A stretch of DNA of 64,000 bases from Talpa occidentalis. Its lineage: Eukaryota; Chordata; Mammalia; Eulipotyphla; Talpidae. The notes below the pieces were generated by a model. The model did not search any database. It was not told the origin of the DNA and saw only the letters and a program-made list of their open reading frames with translations. Positions 21,666-32,056 of the stretch are shown here, in pieces. The stretch lies in contig NW_023600993.1 of assembly GCF_014898055.3 (NCBI RefSeq), positions 19,000,850 to 19,064,849 of the forward strand. The letters run 5' to 3'. Position numbers and translations under genes: made by a program. The stretch's first letter is position 1. The number at the start of each line of letters is the position of its first letter.

Positions 21666-22890
21666 TATGGACTTGTTATATGCCAAATAATATGAGACTT
21701 TTAGAATACAGAAATAAAGATGTGTCTTGCTCCATGGGGGTGGGATCATCACCATCATCAACACACAGCTACCTTTACTTTAATGTTCAGATCCATGGTA
21801 GCATAGCAGTCAGAGTTTGGTTTCGGTTGTCCATTCATCTCTTTCACTGATGAATGATGATGCAGTTAACATCAGTAGGAGGCAATCTGGCTCTGAATTT
21901 TTGTTATATTTTATTGTTACTCCTGGACCCAATCTCTTGAATCAATTGACTATCACCATCCCATAGTCTGCCACATTGTAGGGCACAAGGAAATTTGCTT
22001 CAGTTAATGTATGAATAAGTTAGAAATAAGTGAATGAATGATGAAACTTTGCCAAAGACAATTAAAACTTTTTTGTGACAATTTAATTTTTTTTCCTGTC
22101 CTTGGCAGTATCAATGGGGATTGCTGATTACTTTTTTCCTGTTTTATCTGATTCTAAATAGAGTTCACTAGAAACTGATTCTCTAATTCGTTAAACTTAA
22201 CTATAAGACTGATCATCTCTGGAAGGGAAACTGAGATTTTTCATCTTACTCAAGTAGATTCACTAATATTTTTGTTTCTTTGATTTTTAAGTGAATGAAA
22301 CCAAAATTCAGATTATTCCTCACCTCTGATAATACTTAACACTGACTAACAATAGCGGGCCAGCTACAGCTGAATATTTCCACACTTCTTACTCTTTGTT
22401 TGGTCAGATGATTATGGGGAGACTAGAGAGCCACTAAAGGTAAGCACAATGCTCTTTGCTCACTTGCAAAAATAAACCCAGCCTTCAAGTGATTCTACGC
22501 TATCACCTTAAACCAGCTAAGGAATTCCCTTAGGAGATGAATCTATAACATGGTTTCTAAGGACAGGGAACTAAGAGATTTGTGAACCCTGTGAAATAAC
22601 ATGCAGTATTTTATAAGTGCATGCCCATGCGTTTTTCTGGGGAATATGTTTTTACTCCCCTGCTTCCCTTAGATTCTCAAAGGGATTCATGAGCCACCAT
22701 ACTCAAACCTCCTTTAAAAATAAGGTTAGCAATGATTGAGTGAAAGATTCTAGTCCACTTGGAGAATGTGATTTCTTGTGACTCACATATTTTCCTTTTC
22801 CCAGAACTGCTATGTAGCAGTAATAAAAATGTAGCCCTCCAAACTGTCTGGCTATAGACTTCAAATTAGACAAGTCTATCGTGTGACTCA
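21666..22890. other. Unassigned unique DNA
   Basis: No gene or recognised repeat. Around 22000-22350 the sequence is AT-rich. Open frame 22703-22891 (- strand) has no domain. Confidence 0.5.
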
Positions 22891-22980
22891 TGAAACTTTC
22901 TCATGCTTTTGCATTCAATAATCAGGAAAATCCCATGTAACTTTTTCATGCTTCTGAAGACAGTAATCAGGAAAATCCTT
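22891..22980 (+). repeat. 45-bp tandem duplication
   Basis: Two adjacent 45-bp copies, 22891-22935 and 22936-22980, keep exact phase. Each contains an ACTTT(C/T)TCATGCTT block and 'taatcaggaaaatcc'. They differ at about nine positions, mostly in the middle, so the duplication is old. Because the period is a multiple of three, the + strand frame 22903-23133 stays open through it. I see no other sign of coding. Confidence 0.92.
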
Positions 22981-23544
22981 GAGGAGACTGTGGTTTTAAG
23001 GGATGCTAAATCAGGTTATGATCATGTGTACCCTGATGGTATGTTTTTCCTCTCTGGAATTTCCTCTTGGGGGTGGTCTGTTCTTCTCATTTCCAAAACT
23101 TGTATCAACATCCTCTTGAACCCAGAAGTGTAAGCTACTAATTTATTTTATGTTACTTTGTACAAAGGAGAAAAGGGAACTATCAAAAGCCATGGAAAAC
23201 CTTCCCATGGAACCATCAAACCAGACTATTATTCCTCATCAAACTGAACTAGAAAAGTCAGGGGGCTCCCCTGACTTTCAGCCACCCCATGTAAATTAAT
23301 TCACTCTGTTTGCCTAGTCTAAGTTCATTTGTTTTACCCTTGCTGGGTTTGATTTCTTGGTAACAGAGTTGTATACACTTGCTAATATTTTTAAAAACAG
23401 CCTGTGATTTGCTGCTGCTCAGCTGTTAAAGGGCAGAGTACTCTGCTGCCTCTGATTACTGATTTTCATAAAATGGGAAAGTAGGATTTTCGAGTTTCGG
23501 GTCCCCTAAACTCACTTCAGTGTCGTTTTTCTCTTTTCCTTCAG
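22981..23544. other. Unassigned unique DNA
   Basis: No gene or recognised repeat. The short inverted phrase 'gggggctcccctga' lies near 23261-23274. Confidence 0.5.
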
Positions 23545-23740
23545 CAAAGCACAGTGATCATAAGCACATATGCTGGATCCAGAATTTCTGGATTTGAATC
23601 CCAACGCTGTCACTTAAGCGTTGTGCAAATTAAACAAGTTAAAAATCACTCTGTGCCTACAGTCTTCTCCAGAGAACAGAGGAGCCTAGAGGCTCACCTC
23701 ATAAGGTTTAGACAGAATTAATTGTGGAGCTCTTAGAATA
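23545..23740 (+). mobile_element. MIR SINE
   Basis: 'gatcataagcacatatgctg', 'ctggatttgaatcccaacgc', 'tgtcacttaagcgttgtgc' are the tRNA-side head of a MIR, followed by a diverged core ('ctctgtgcctacagtctt') and 'cacctcataaggtttagaca'. Confidence 0.8.
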
Positions 23741-25218
23741 TACAAAGTTTAAAAATTTTTAAATTTGTATTAAAATTTTAAACATTTTAAAAATAAATCT
23801 GATTACAGAGGATGATAATGGAGTCTGCATGGGTACGTGCAAGTAGGATCAAATCTGAGAAAACTTGTGACCATAGTGGTGGTGGGTTGTTTTGTTTTTC
23901 TTTGCATCTTTTCCATCATCTTTTCTGAGGGCAAGGTTTTCCTTGGCTGGCCTCCCCATGCTCCAAGGACTTTCAGATGTGAGATAATCTGCTGGAATCC
24001 CTGTGTGTTAGCCCCTTTGTCAGACAATGAGGCCCTTCCATCAAAGCCACTTAGCCTTTTCTTGACATGAGTTTCTTTGGCAGAAGAGCTTTTTGTTTGT
24101 TTGTTTGTTTGGTCCCCTCCCCCACCTGTGGTTGACTTCCACTCCTAACTACTGAGCCCCAGTTGACCTTTTTATTTTAATTATCATTATTCTACCAGCA
24201 ATGGGCCCATGTCAGTTTTTAGAAGTCTTTTGTACATCACCCTGATTTTCATGATTAAATATAACCCTCTGTTATCAGACTTAAACAAAAAAGAAAACGA
24301 GACATTGTGAGCATAATCATTTTCAAAACCTCATCATTAGCTAAAATAGTTTTAATGTGAAAATCACGAGATTCAGTTTAGTCATGCAAATTGTATTCTA
24401 TAGTCTTGTGAAAGACACTTAGACCAGAACACAAAGAATAATTTTATTTTCCCTGTGATTAGGTCTTTTATTTTTTATGAGATGCATCTATAATAAATTA
24501 AGCAATTATTAATTAGAAAAAATAGGTACTTAGAACAGGAAGTTAGAACAAGATCCTTAATTGTTACGTAGTAAGTGCTCTACAACATTCTTAGTGAATT
24601 TGTTTTATTTTAAAAAATGTTCTGTATTCTCAAGTTAATAGAAAGGAGTTGTAGTAAAGATTACTGACTGCAAGGTCTATTTCTTGCTGCTATTTATTCT
24701 TATCACATTTAGTTTTAAGCAGAATAAATGGTATGTCTCTAGCAATTTTGCAGATTTAACAGTCATTTTGCATTTTTCAGAAAGCAGTGTTTATAAAATT
24801 TTAGAATCTTCTAGCCTAGTCTCTTCATCTTTTGAGTGAGAAACTTGAAACCCTCAGACTTCACCCTGCTACGTGAGAGCAGAGTACAAAGCTAATTTTC
24901 AGGGGCACCATAAGAGGAAATTTTTTTAATATTGTATTTTGCCTTTTTTATGTTTTATTTATGATATATACGCTTAGTGTTTTAATAAATAGTGTAAAGG
25001 GAAGATTAGCATAATGATTTATCTAAAGAGGAATTGAAAACAGAGCTTGAATTTTATGGAAAAAGTTAATAAGTGGAAGAAATCAGAATTTTTACTTGGG
25101 GTCCAGCTACAGATCTTGGTAATTAAAATGAGATCATCCTTTCTTTACCTTCACTGTATATCCAGAATCTGACAACTTCTCCGCAACTTTCATCCTGTTC
25201 CAAACCACTATTTTTTTT
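23741..25218. other. Unassigned AT-rich DNA, part possibly conserved non-coding
   Basis: No gene or recognised repeat. (TTTG)4 lies near 24090-24110. Between about 24290 and 24560 there is a dense set of ATTA/TAAT words and an octamer-type ATGCAAAT at 24385-24392 with no repeat signature, which is treated as a finding. Confidence 0.45.
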
Positions 25219-25230
25219 TTCACCTAGATT

Positions 25231-25497
25231 TTTTTTAATTAATTTATTTATTTATACAAGAACCAGGGTACAGGCCAGATGCCCGGGAGGGTGAGAGGAT
25301 TCACCAGAGACAGAGCGGGGAGCAGAACAGGCAGACTGATGAAATACACTGCTGAAGAGAGCAGCGGGCGAGACAGGAGAGGTCTATCGCACCATGTGGG
25401 ACCCTTGCCAGCCGGCTGGGATCAAACCGGCGCTGCAGAGGCTGCAGACAGCTTCACAGTGCGGTGCTCAACTGCCTGCGCCACCAGGGGAGGCCCC
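25231..25497 (-). mobile_element. tRNA-derived T+ SINE, copy 5, with 12-bp target-site duplication
   Basis: Full-length antisense copy. The + strand shows 'aatttatttatttatacaag', 'gtacaggccagatgcccggg', 'attcaccagagacagagcgg', 'aacaggcagactgatgaaat', 'cgagacaggagaggtctatc', 'gggaccctt', and closes with 'tgcgccaccaggggaggccc' at 25477-25496. The duplication 'ttcacctagatt' flanks it at 25219-25230 and 25498-25509, perfect. The closing motif is the best CTCF-like core of all the copies. The open frame running through it is a SINE artefact. Confidence 0.95.
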
Positions 25498-25509
25498 TTC
25501 ACCTAGATT

Positions 25510-26221
25510 ATTAATGTAGACTACTAGTTGCTCTCCTCCCCTCCACCCTTCCTATGACTTACAGCTTTTTCTCATCACAACATAGATTTTATCCTATCAT
25601 CATTTTTCACACTTTGTCAAAAATAATTTTCTTCCCATGTTTGGTTTTTGCTAGGAGCTCCTCCCCCTGAAATGGCAAAAGGGATCACTGGAGTGATTGC
25701 ATCTTAACTGAAAGGATAGCATTTCTGCTTTTGTCTCCTTTGACAAAGCACTGAGCACGTAGTAGGATCTCAATAAATACTGGCATCAGCCTCCTAACCC
25801 AGCCACAGTGTGGTGTTACTGGATTTCCTGAGACAATTTCAGAAGCATAAAGGGCAGGTTGAGTCAGTAGGGCTGAGGGTGAGTTCACACTCAGGTTCTT
25901 GCACTAAGAACTCCCAAGGGACCACACTTTCAATGCTTTTCTATGAAATGAGAAAATATAAAGAAATACTTTTGTAAACCTAAGTCTTTTCTAAACCTTA
26001 ATTTCAACAAATTTAAAGACTTTCCTTTATTCTAAGAATATTCTTCTGACTATTTGGAGAGTGAGATAGTGATCATAAAAGTCTTTCATTTTATGAAATG
26101 GTGATGGAAGTAAAAAATAGTTGGTTATTTTGACAGTCCTTCCTTGGCAAAATGAGAAAGAAATTCGTGAGCTATTGCAGATGCCAAATGTGTTCATTGG
26201 TTTGCTTTTTTAAATCATTGT
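25510..26221. other. Unassigned DNA with a possible L2 tail
   Basis: No gene. At 25745-25790, 'aagcactgagcacgtagtag' and 'gatctcaataaatactggc' resemble the end of an L2 or MIR, and the preceding 'ctgcttttgtctcctttga' would suit L2. It is too short for a firm call. The rest is unassigned. Confidence 0.4.
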
Positions 26222-26236
26222 AAAAATGTGAAGATT

Positions 26237-26505
26237 GGGCCTCACCTGGTGGCGCAGGCAGTTGAAAGCAGCGCTGTGACGCTGTCTGCAGCCTCTGCAG
26301 TGCCAGTTCGATCCCAGCCTGCCGGCGAGGGTCCCACATGGCGCGGCAGACCTCTCCTGTCACACCCACTGCTCCCCTCAGCAGTGTATTTCAGTCAGTC
26401 TGCCTGTTCTGTTCCCTACTCTGTCTCTGGTGAATCCTCTCACCCTCCCGCGCATCAGGCCTATACACCGGTTCTTGTGTAAATGAATAAATAAATCTTA
26501 AAAAA
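26237..26505 (+). mobile_element. tRNA-derived T+ SINE, copy 6 (B-box intact)
   Basis: Full-length sense copy: 'gggcctcacctggtggcgca' at 26237-26256, then 'gctgtctgcagcctctgcag', a perfect B-box GTTCGATCC at 26306-26314, 'gagggtcccacatggcgcgg', 'cagtctgcctgttctgttcc' and the tail 'aaatgaataaataaatctta' into an A run. The A-box is slightly disturbed (GCGCAGGCAGTTG). Flanking 'atgtgaagat' (26226-26235) and 'aagcgaagat' after the A run look like a short, diverged target-site duplication. It is among the likelier copies to be transcribed by RNA polymerase III. Confidence 0.93.
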
Positions 26506-26520
26506 AAAAAAAAGCGAAGA

Positions 26521-27302
26521 TCTAGAAACTTTTAGACTTCAGACAATTGAGAATTTTTCCCTAGTGCTTTTAGAGAAACTAAGTAATTCTTTAAACTACA
26601 CTTGGAACAAATTTGGGAATACATAGCTATACAACCTTATTTGAGAAAAAAAAATTCATACTTCCCATAATTAGGATGTATGTTATGTGTATGGCACTTA
26701 TATACATCAGACAAGTTCAAAGATATTCATTGTAATACATTATTTAAATACACACTTTCATATTGTTGAAGACCAAAAATTTATCTACACACCAGTGCAA
26801 GAAGTGACAATTTTGGGTTTCAGGTTTGAGTGGAGGAGTGGTTAAAAGAACATTTTAGTTTTATATTAGCTCTCTTTAAATTATAATCATGAAATCCTTT
26901 ATAATTAAATTTAATTGTCAAAATACAGTCACATAAAGAATGGTCTAGTAAAGAATATATTTCAAGCTCTGGAAATCTCATGGGGGGGGTGTAATTGGTA
27001 CCATTATGATAGTAGGGTACACACAGAAGTACCCAAATGGAGCATGAGGAACAAGGGTCTCCATCTGGTTTAACTAGAGTGGGATATGGTAGGAGAAACA
27101 GGGCAGGCAAAAATGAACTTAAGCATAAAAAGTTTATGGAGAACATAAATAATTTCATCTGACCCAAGCATGGCTCATGTGCAGAGCATATGGAAAGCAT
27201 TTATGGAAACTGGACATGAAACTAGGCAAGTAGGCAAAGGCCAAAGCCAGGAGAGTCTTGAGTGATATGTTGAAGAACTAGTTGTGTATTGTGTGGGTAC
27301 TT
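26521..27302. other. Unassigned DNA
   Basis: No supported gene. The 126-codon - strand frame 26820-27200 has no domain I know. A G8 run lies at 26982-26989. Faint antisense-L2-like phrases occur near 27210-27290 ('ggcaaaggccaaagccagga') but are not enough for a call. Confidence 0.45.
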
Positions 27303-27680
27303 CAGTTAGCTTCCTGTGGCTGCCATAACAAATTACCCAAAACTTGGTGGCTTAAAATAACAGAAATTTGATCTCTCACAGTTTGGGAAGGCCAGAAGTT
27401 TGAAATCTAGCAGGGTTCCACTCTTGGGGAGACTCTAGGAAAGAATCTTCTCTTACTTTCTCCAACTTTTGATAATTCCAGGCATTTCTTGCCTTGCATC
27501 TGCAAAACTTCTAGTCTCTGCCACCAACTTCACGTGACCTCTCCTCTTCCTCGTGTGTCTTACAGGAACACTAGTCATTGGATGCAGGGCCCTCCTGAAT
27601 AATCCAGGATGATTTCATTCTAGAATTACCTAATTACATTTATATAGACTCTTTTCCTAAGTCAAGTGACATTGACTGAA
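27303..27680 (-). mobile_element. MLT1-like MaLR LTR, antisense
   Basis: The + strand reads the mirror of an MLT1 3' half: 'gttagcttcctgtggctgcc', 'ataacaaattacccaaaact', 'tggtggcttaaaataacag', 'tctcacagtttgggaaggcc', 'cacgtgacctctcctcttcc', 'ctagtcattggatgcagggc', 'aattacctaattacattt'. All landmarks follow the order expected for MLT1 type LTRs. No coding part. Confidence 0.9.
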
Positions 27681-28107
27681 TCTCAGGGCTAAGGTGGGAG
27701 AGGAGAGCAGTTAACCCAACTCACTAGTGTGCTGATGGGGCAAATCATCAAGAGACAAGTAATATTATCACATTTGAATATTGGAAGGTGGTACTGTCAA
27801 GTTAAGTCTGGGGATTTCTCAAGGACTGTAGCAGTTTCTCAGTCATTGTTAAGAGCAAAGCACCTTCCATGGTTTCTGACTTCCATGGTTTCTGATTATT
27901 AAAGGCATGAACAAATGAATGAATGTGCAAACCAACCCGTAGAGAAAAGAGAGCAAATACTTAGAGAAGAATACTTGTTCTGTGGGAGGTGCTCATGAAG
28001 TGTTTTTGAACAAGTGTTCTTGGAGCAAAAATTTTTCTTGCATATAGGTGTTCCTTATTAAGGTACTCAAAAACACACACAGTCAGGGGAACTTTACCGT
28101 ACAAACA
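27681..28107. other. Unassigned DNA with a 16-bp tandem pair
   Basis: No gene. 'cttccatggtttctga' occurs twice head to tail at 27864-27879 and 27880-27895, with perfect identity. The rest is unassigned. Confidence 0.6.
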
Positions 28108-28585
28108 CAAAGTTAATTCACTCAACAAATATTTATAGAGTATTTACCTTGACTTTGTACATAAAGGTTGAAAATGTTCACAACTCTCATGAGCTAACAA
28201 TAAATACATAAACAAGATCTAAACTAGAAAATGGTAATAAATGCAATAAGAAAATAAAGCATGATGGTGAAAGAGAAAGTATCTGAGGGGTGTTTGAGAT
28301 TGGGTGGTGAGGGAAGACCTTACTAAAGAGTTACATTTGACAATGAGCCCTGGGAAAATCTAGGAGATGGACTCATAGCTATGATAAGAACCTGTGGAAC
28401 AAGACTGGCTTTTTTGAGGAACAGTGAGAATGGGTAAGGAAGGACTGTGATGAAGCCCAAAAAGTATTTGGTGCCACATTATTTAAAACCATATAGGCCA
28501 TCACAAAAAACATGGATTTTGTATAAATACAGAAGCCACTGGAAAATTAAACAGGAGCATGGCATGGTCTAATTTAAATTATGAC
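28108..28585 (-). mobile_element. L2 LINE, antisense, 3' portion (before the hAT insertion)
   Basis: The + strand starts 'ttcactcaacaaatatttat', 'acaactctcatgagctaaca' and moves through 'gagggaagaccttactaaag', 'agttacatttgacaatgagc', 'gaagccactggaaaattaaa' and 'gagcatggcatggtctaatt'. This is the mirror order of L2 ORF2-end and 3' UTR sequence. The element resumes at 28796 after a hAT insertion. It is unusually long for an L2 fossil. Confidence 0.85.
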
Positions 28586-28795
28586 TTCTTAACCTTAGTA
28601 CTACATTTTTGTCCAAACATTTCTTTGTTTGGTGGACTATCCTGTGATAGCAAGAGATTTAACAATCCTGGTTTCTACCCACTAGATGCCAGTAGAATAC
28701 ACTTTCCCCAGTTGTGACAACCAAAAAGATCCTCAGACATTGTCAAATGTCCCCTGGAGGACAAAATCACCCCAAGGTGAGAACCATTGATTTCA
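28586..28795 (-). mobile_element. Non-autonomous hAT-Charlie element nested in L2
   Basis: Antisense copy of the same family as 10675-10892. The + strand shows 'tcttaaccttagtac', 'ttggtggactatcctgtgat', 'ctacccactagatgccagta', 'ccagttgtgacaaccaaaaa', 'gacattgtcaaatgtcccct', 'caccccaaggtgagaacca'. The L2 reading is broken exactly here and resumes at 'cattctgactactataagga', so this element jumped into an already present L2. An 8-bp target duplication is not clear, consistent with age. Confidence 0.88.
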
Positions 28796-29540
28796 ATCAA
28801 TCATTCTGACTACTATAAGGAGAAATTTTCTGGGGAAGGTAATAGTGAAAGCTGAAAGATCAATTAGGAGGCTGTAATATGCTTCAGGGGAGAGTGGTGA
28901 TTTATAATGGGGAGGGAGGAGAGGAGGAGGGGAAAGAGGGAAAACAGAAGGAAGAGAGAGAAATAGATTTGGAATATGTGTTAGGGGTGAAGTCACAGAA
29001 TTTATCTATGGATTAGAAATATGAGTATAAAAGAAAGAGAAGAATCAAGGTTTGTGACCTGGGCAATTTGGTGAACAATGATGTCTCTTACTGACAAGAA
29101 TGTTAGAAGAGCAAGTTGGATGAAGGATACAGCGTGGGACAGTTATGTGTTCTGATTTGGACATGTTTGTTCAATGTGCCTATTAGAGGTTGAAGAAAGA
29201 AAAGAAATCAAGCAGCGTATTAGATGTAAAAATCTAGAGTCGAGAAGAATGTTGAACTAGAGGTGTAATTTGGGGAGTCTTTGGCATATAAATAGTAATT
29301 AAAGCTATGATTAAGGTGAGATTTCCTAGCAGAAGACAAGGAGAGGGAGAGGATAGGCGCAGATTAGGGAAGAAGGGGTCTCAGGGCAGCACTTGGAGTC
29401 TGCCACACTGGAAATTCTATCAGAGGAGAAGCCAACATTAAAAAAAAAAAAAAAAAGCAAGAAAGAGGACCTAGTGAATCAGGAGGGCCCAGGAAATCAG
29501 TGAACAATATTAAAGAACGTGAAAGACTATACTTTTGAGA
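28796..29540 (-). mobile_element. L2 LINE, antisense, ORF2-side portion (after the hAT insertion)
   Basis: The L2 continues: 'cattctgactactataagga', 'tagatttggaatatgtgtta', 'aagagaagaatcaaggtttg', 'tgttctgatttggacatgtt', 'caatgtgcctattagaggtt', 'tcagggcagcacttggagtc'. In the mirror sense these correspond to the region downstream of the reverse transcriptase domain of L2 ORF2. Frames are destroyed. A 36-bp purine tract at 28909-28944 and an A run near 29439-29455 lie inside it. Confidence 0.82.
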
Positions 29541-31805
29541 TGTTGGTTTTGTTGAGCTAGAAAGAAAAGGAATGATAAGAAGTTCCCAGAAGTTACTATC
29601 AACAAGCTTATTAGTGTTGGAAGATCTTAAATGTTTCTTCTCTCATCACTGTTACAAAGTTCAGGCTGCGGGCCAGTTGCCCAATGTTTGAAAGCATTTA
29701 CAGAATTAATTGCTTCGTAGTCTTTAGATTTTTATCTTTGGGTATGCTTCTCTTCCAGTCTTTGAAAAAAACAGTGTAGACTCCATTCTGCTGTAGGAGA
29801 GGAGGAACCACATAACCTCTCAGTTTCTTCTAACTCTCATAGAAGTCAATGCTCTCTACCCATCACTGGCGCGAACTCTGTTCTGATAGATAAGCCATTT
29901 TTTCGTTATCTAAGTTTGATATCCAACCCAGATGATGAAGGGCTGATAGAAAGAAAAGGAATGTGCCAGAAATCAGTTGCCTCACAGATAAGAAACCACA
30001 GCAATGCCTGACTGGATAGGGAAACCATTGTATATAAAGTTACAACAACAACAACAAAAGTAAAGGAACCACATGGTTGTATTAAGTCTTCAGGTATGTT
30101 TTGCTATTTCAAGCCACTGGCAAGTACAGTTCAAATTGAAATCCTACTAAGCTTACAGAGGCCCCAGTGGAGGCATGGGCAGGGTGAATGGGCAGGGCAA
30201 GAAGACTAGATGGATATAATGAATGTTAGAAGCTAGGGACTATAGTCAACATTTAGAGAGCACATTCAGACAAAAGGTGCACTCACACACTAAGCTCAGA
30301 TCATACACAAAGAAAAGGTGGGAAAAAAGAAACAGGGTCTGAGGATTAGAAAGATGGGCAAGTCTCATATCCAGTTGCCCCAGGACAGGACTTCCCATCA
30401 AGTAAGCTCCCAGGAGGAAACAGGCTGGCCGGTTAAGAATCTCCTGGTTTGAGAGAGTTAAGAGTGATCCAAAAGAGATGAAGAAGTAGCCTGGCACTAG
30501 AAATAACAACTTAATCAATCATACCCAAACCTGAAGGATTCGGGGAGAAAACAGTTACCAGATAATGGAAAAGGAAGGGCAGGGCCACCCCATAGGAGGG
30601 TGGCCTTCCTTTCCCCTGCCAGTCAGTCTCCAATTAAAAGCCAGGGAGATATTCTGGGACAAGAAGCAGAGTGAAGGGTAGAAGTAGAGGACTGAAGGGC
30701 AGACATTCCCTACAGACTCTGGCTGGCATGAATGGAATCAACCTAACATGTCTGTTATGCTATTCCTGTGAACAGAGTGTTACTATCCAGGTGTTAGTGA
30801 TTTTAGAAATGTAGCTGCTCTCAGGAGTTCTAACCTTGATTTTACCTAGGAAAATACAGACCCATGCCCAGAAAAATTCCATAAGAAGTCACTAAGATTA
30901 TTTTATGCTTCTTCCTTTTTTTCTTGGGCATCTCTTCTGAAACCTACTAGCTTTTATGTAGTACAGGAAACAGTGATTATCTTCCAAGCTGAGAATATCA
31001 CCTTTGCTGAAAACTTAAAGCAGAGCAAAATAAACCAAGTTGTCAACAAACAATGAAAAATCATTACTCCAAGGTACTAGGCATCAAAACTGTTACAGGA
31101 TATCTGCCAGGAAGAAAATAAAGCCAGGAAAATTATCCTCCATCAGCGTATTCCATCCCTGGAAATTATTAGCTTCAAACAAGGCTAGAAGTACAGAACA
31201 CTACACATAGTAGGTAAGCGAACCCTGTCTCAGTGATAGCCGTTTTCTGCCATCCTGTCTTTGGGGCTGAAATACCTCATAATGATGATCTATTTCATGT
31301 CTTCAAAACCGCAGCTGTTGTAGGCAGCACCACAGCCATCAATCTTTAACTGTACGGTTTCCTGTACTAGGTGCTAGTACTGTTACAATACCTGGGATCA
31401 CTGCCTTGCTAAGAAGCTCTGCGATAATTTGGTGATTGTTGGTGTTTGCTCAGTTTCTGTTGAGTCCTTTGGCCCCTGTGACTAATTGTTGGGGCGGAAG
31501 AAGTGCCCTTGTACACTTTTTATGAATAAAGGGACTCAATGGTGATATTACATATTAGTTAAATATTAGATACCCTTGTTCAAAGCAAAGGATCATTTGG
31601 AGTCCTTTATTTTGTTATCTATCAATCAGTTAATAGGTGGTCATCACCTAATGGATGATAGACTCTATACCCCTTCTGCTTCTCAATCTTCTAGCTATTC
31701 ATAAACATGTAGGTGTATTTTGGGATACATGTTCCGGGATCAGAACTGAAGTTCTATTTGTGATCAGCTACAATCACTTTGCCATAACATTTTTTTAAGG
31801 GAGAA
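29541..31805. other. Unassigned unique DNA
   Basis: No supported gene in about 2.3 kb. (CAA)n lies near 30044-30056. Open frame 30246-30518 (- strand) has no domain. No repeat family recognised. Confidence 0.5.
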
Positions 31806-32056
31806 TGATTTAAAGTATGGGCTCTAAAACCAGAATCCCAAGATTCAAGTATTTACCAACAACTTACTAATTTTGTGACCTTGAAGGACATTACTGAACC
31901 TCCCTACAGTTTGATTTCTTCATCTATGAAATGAAGATAGTGATCCATCTATTGCTTGAGGATTACTGAGGAGTAAATGAGTTAATCCATGTAAAGCTCT
32001 TAAAACCACACCTCACCCATATGGGGTACTCTGTAAATGTTAGCTTGTACAGTGTT
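31806..32056 (+). mobile_element. MIR SINE
   Basis: Near-complete: 'aaagtatgggctctaaaacc', 'acttactaattttgtgacct', 'gatttcttcatctatgaaat', 'gaggattactgaggagtaaa', 'gagttaatccatgtaaagct', 'ggtactctgtaaatgttag'. Head, core and L2-like tail are all present. Confidence 0.93.

Noticed and set aside
26820..27200. 126-codon - strand open frame
   Set aside because: No recognisable domain; AT-rich, with a poly-G run inside. No splice, promoter or poly(A) context.
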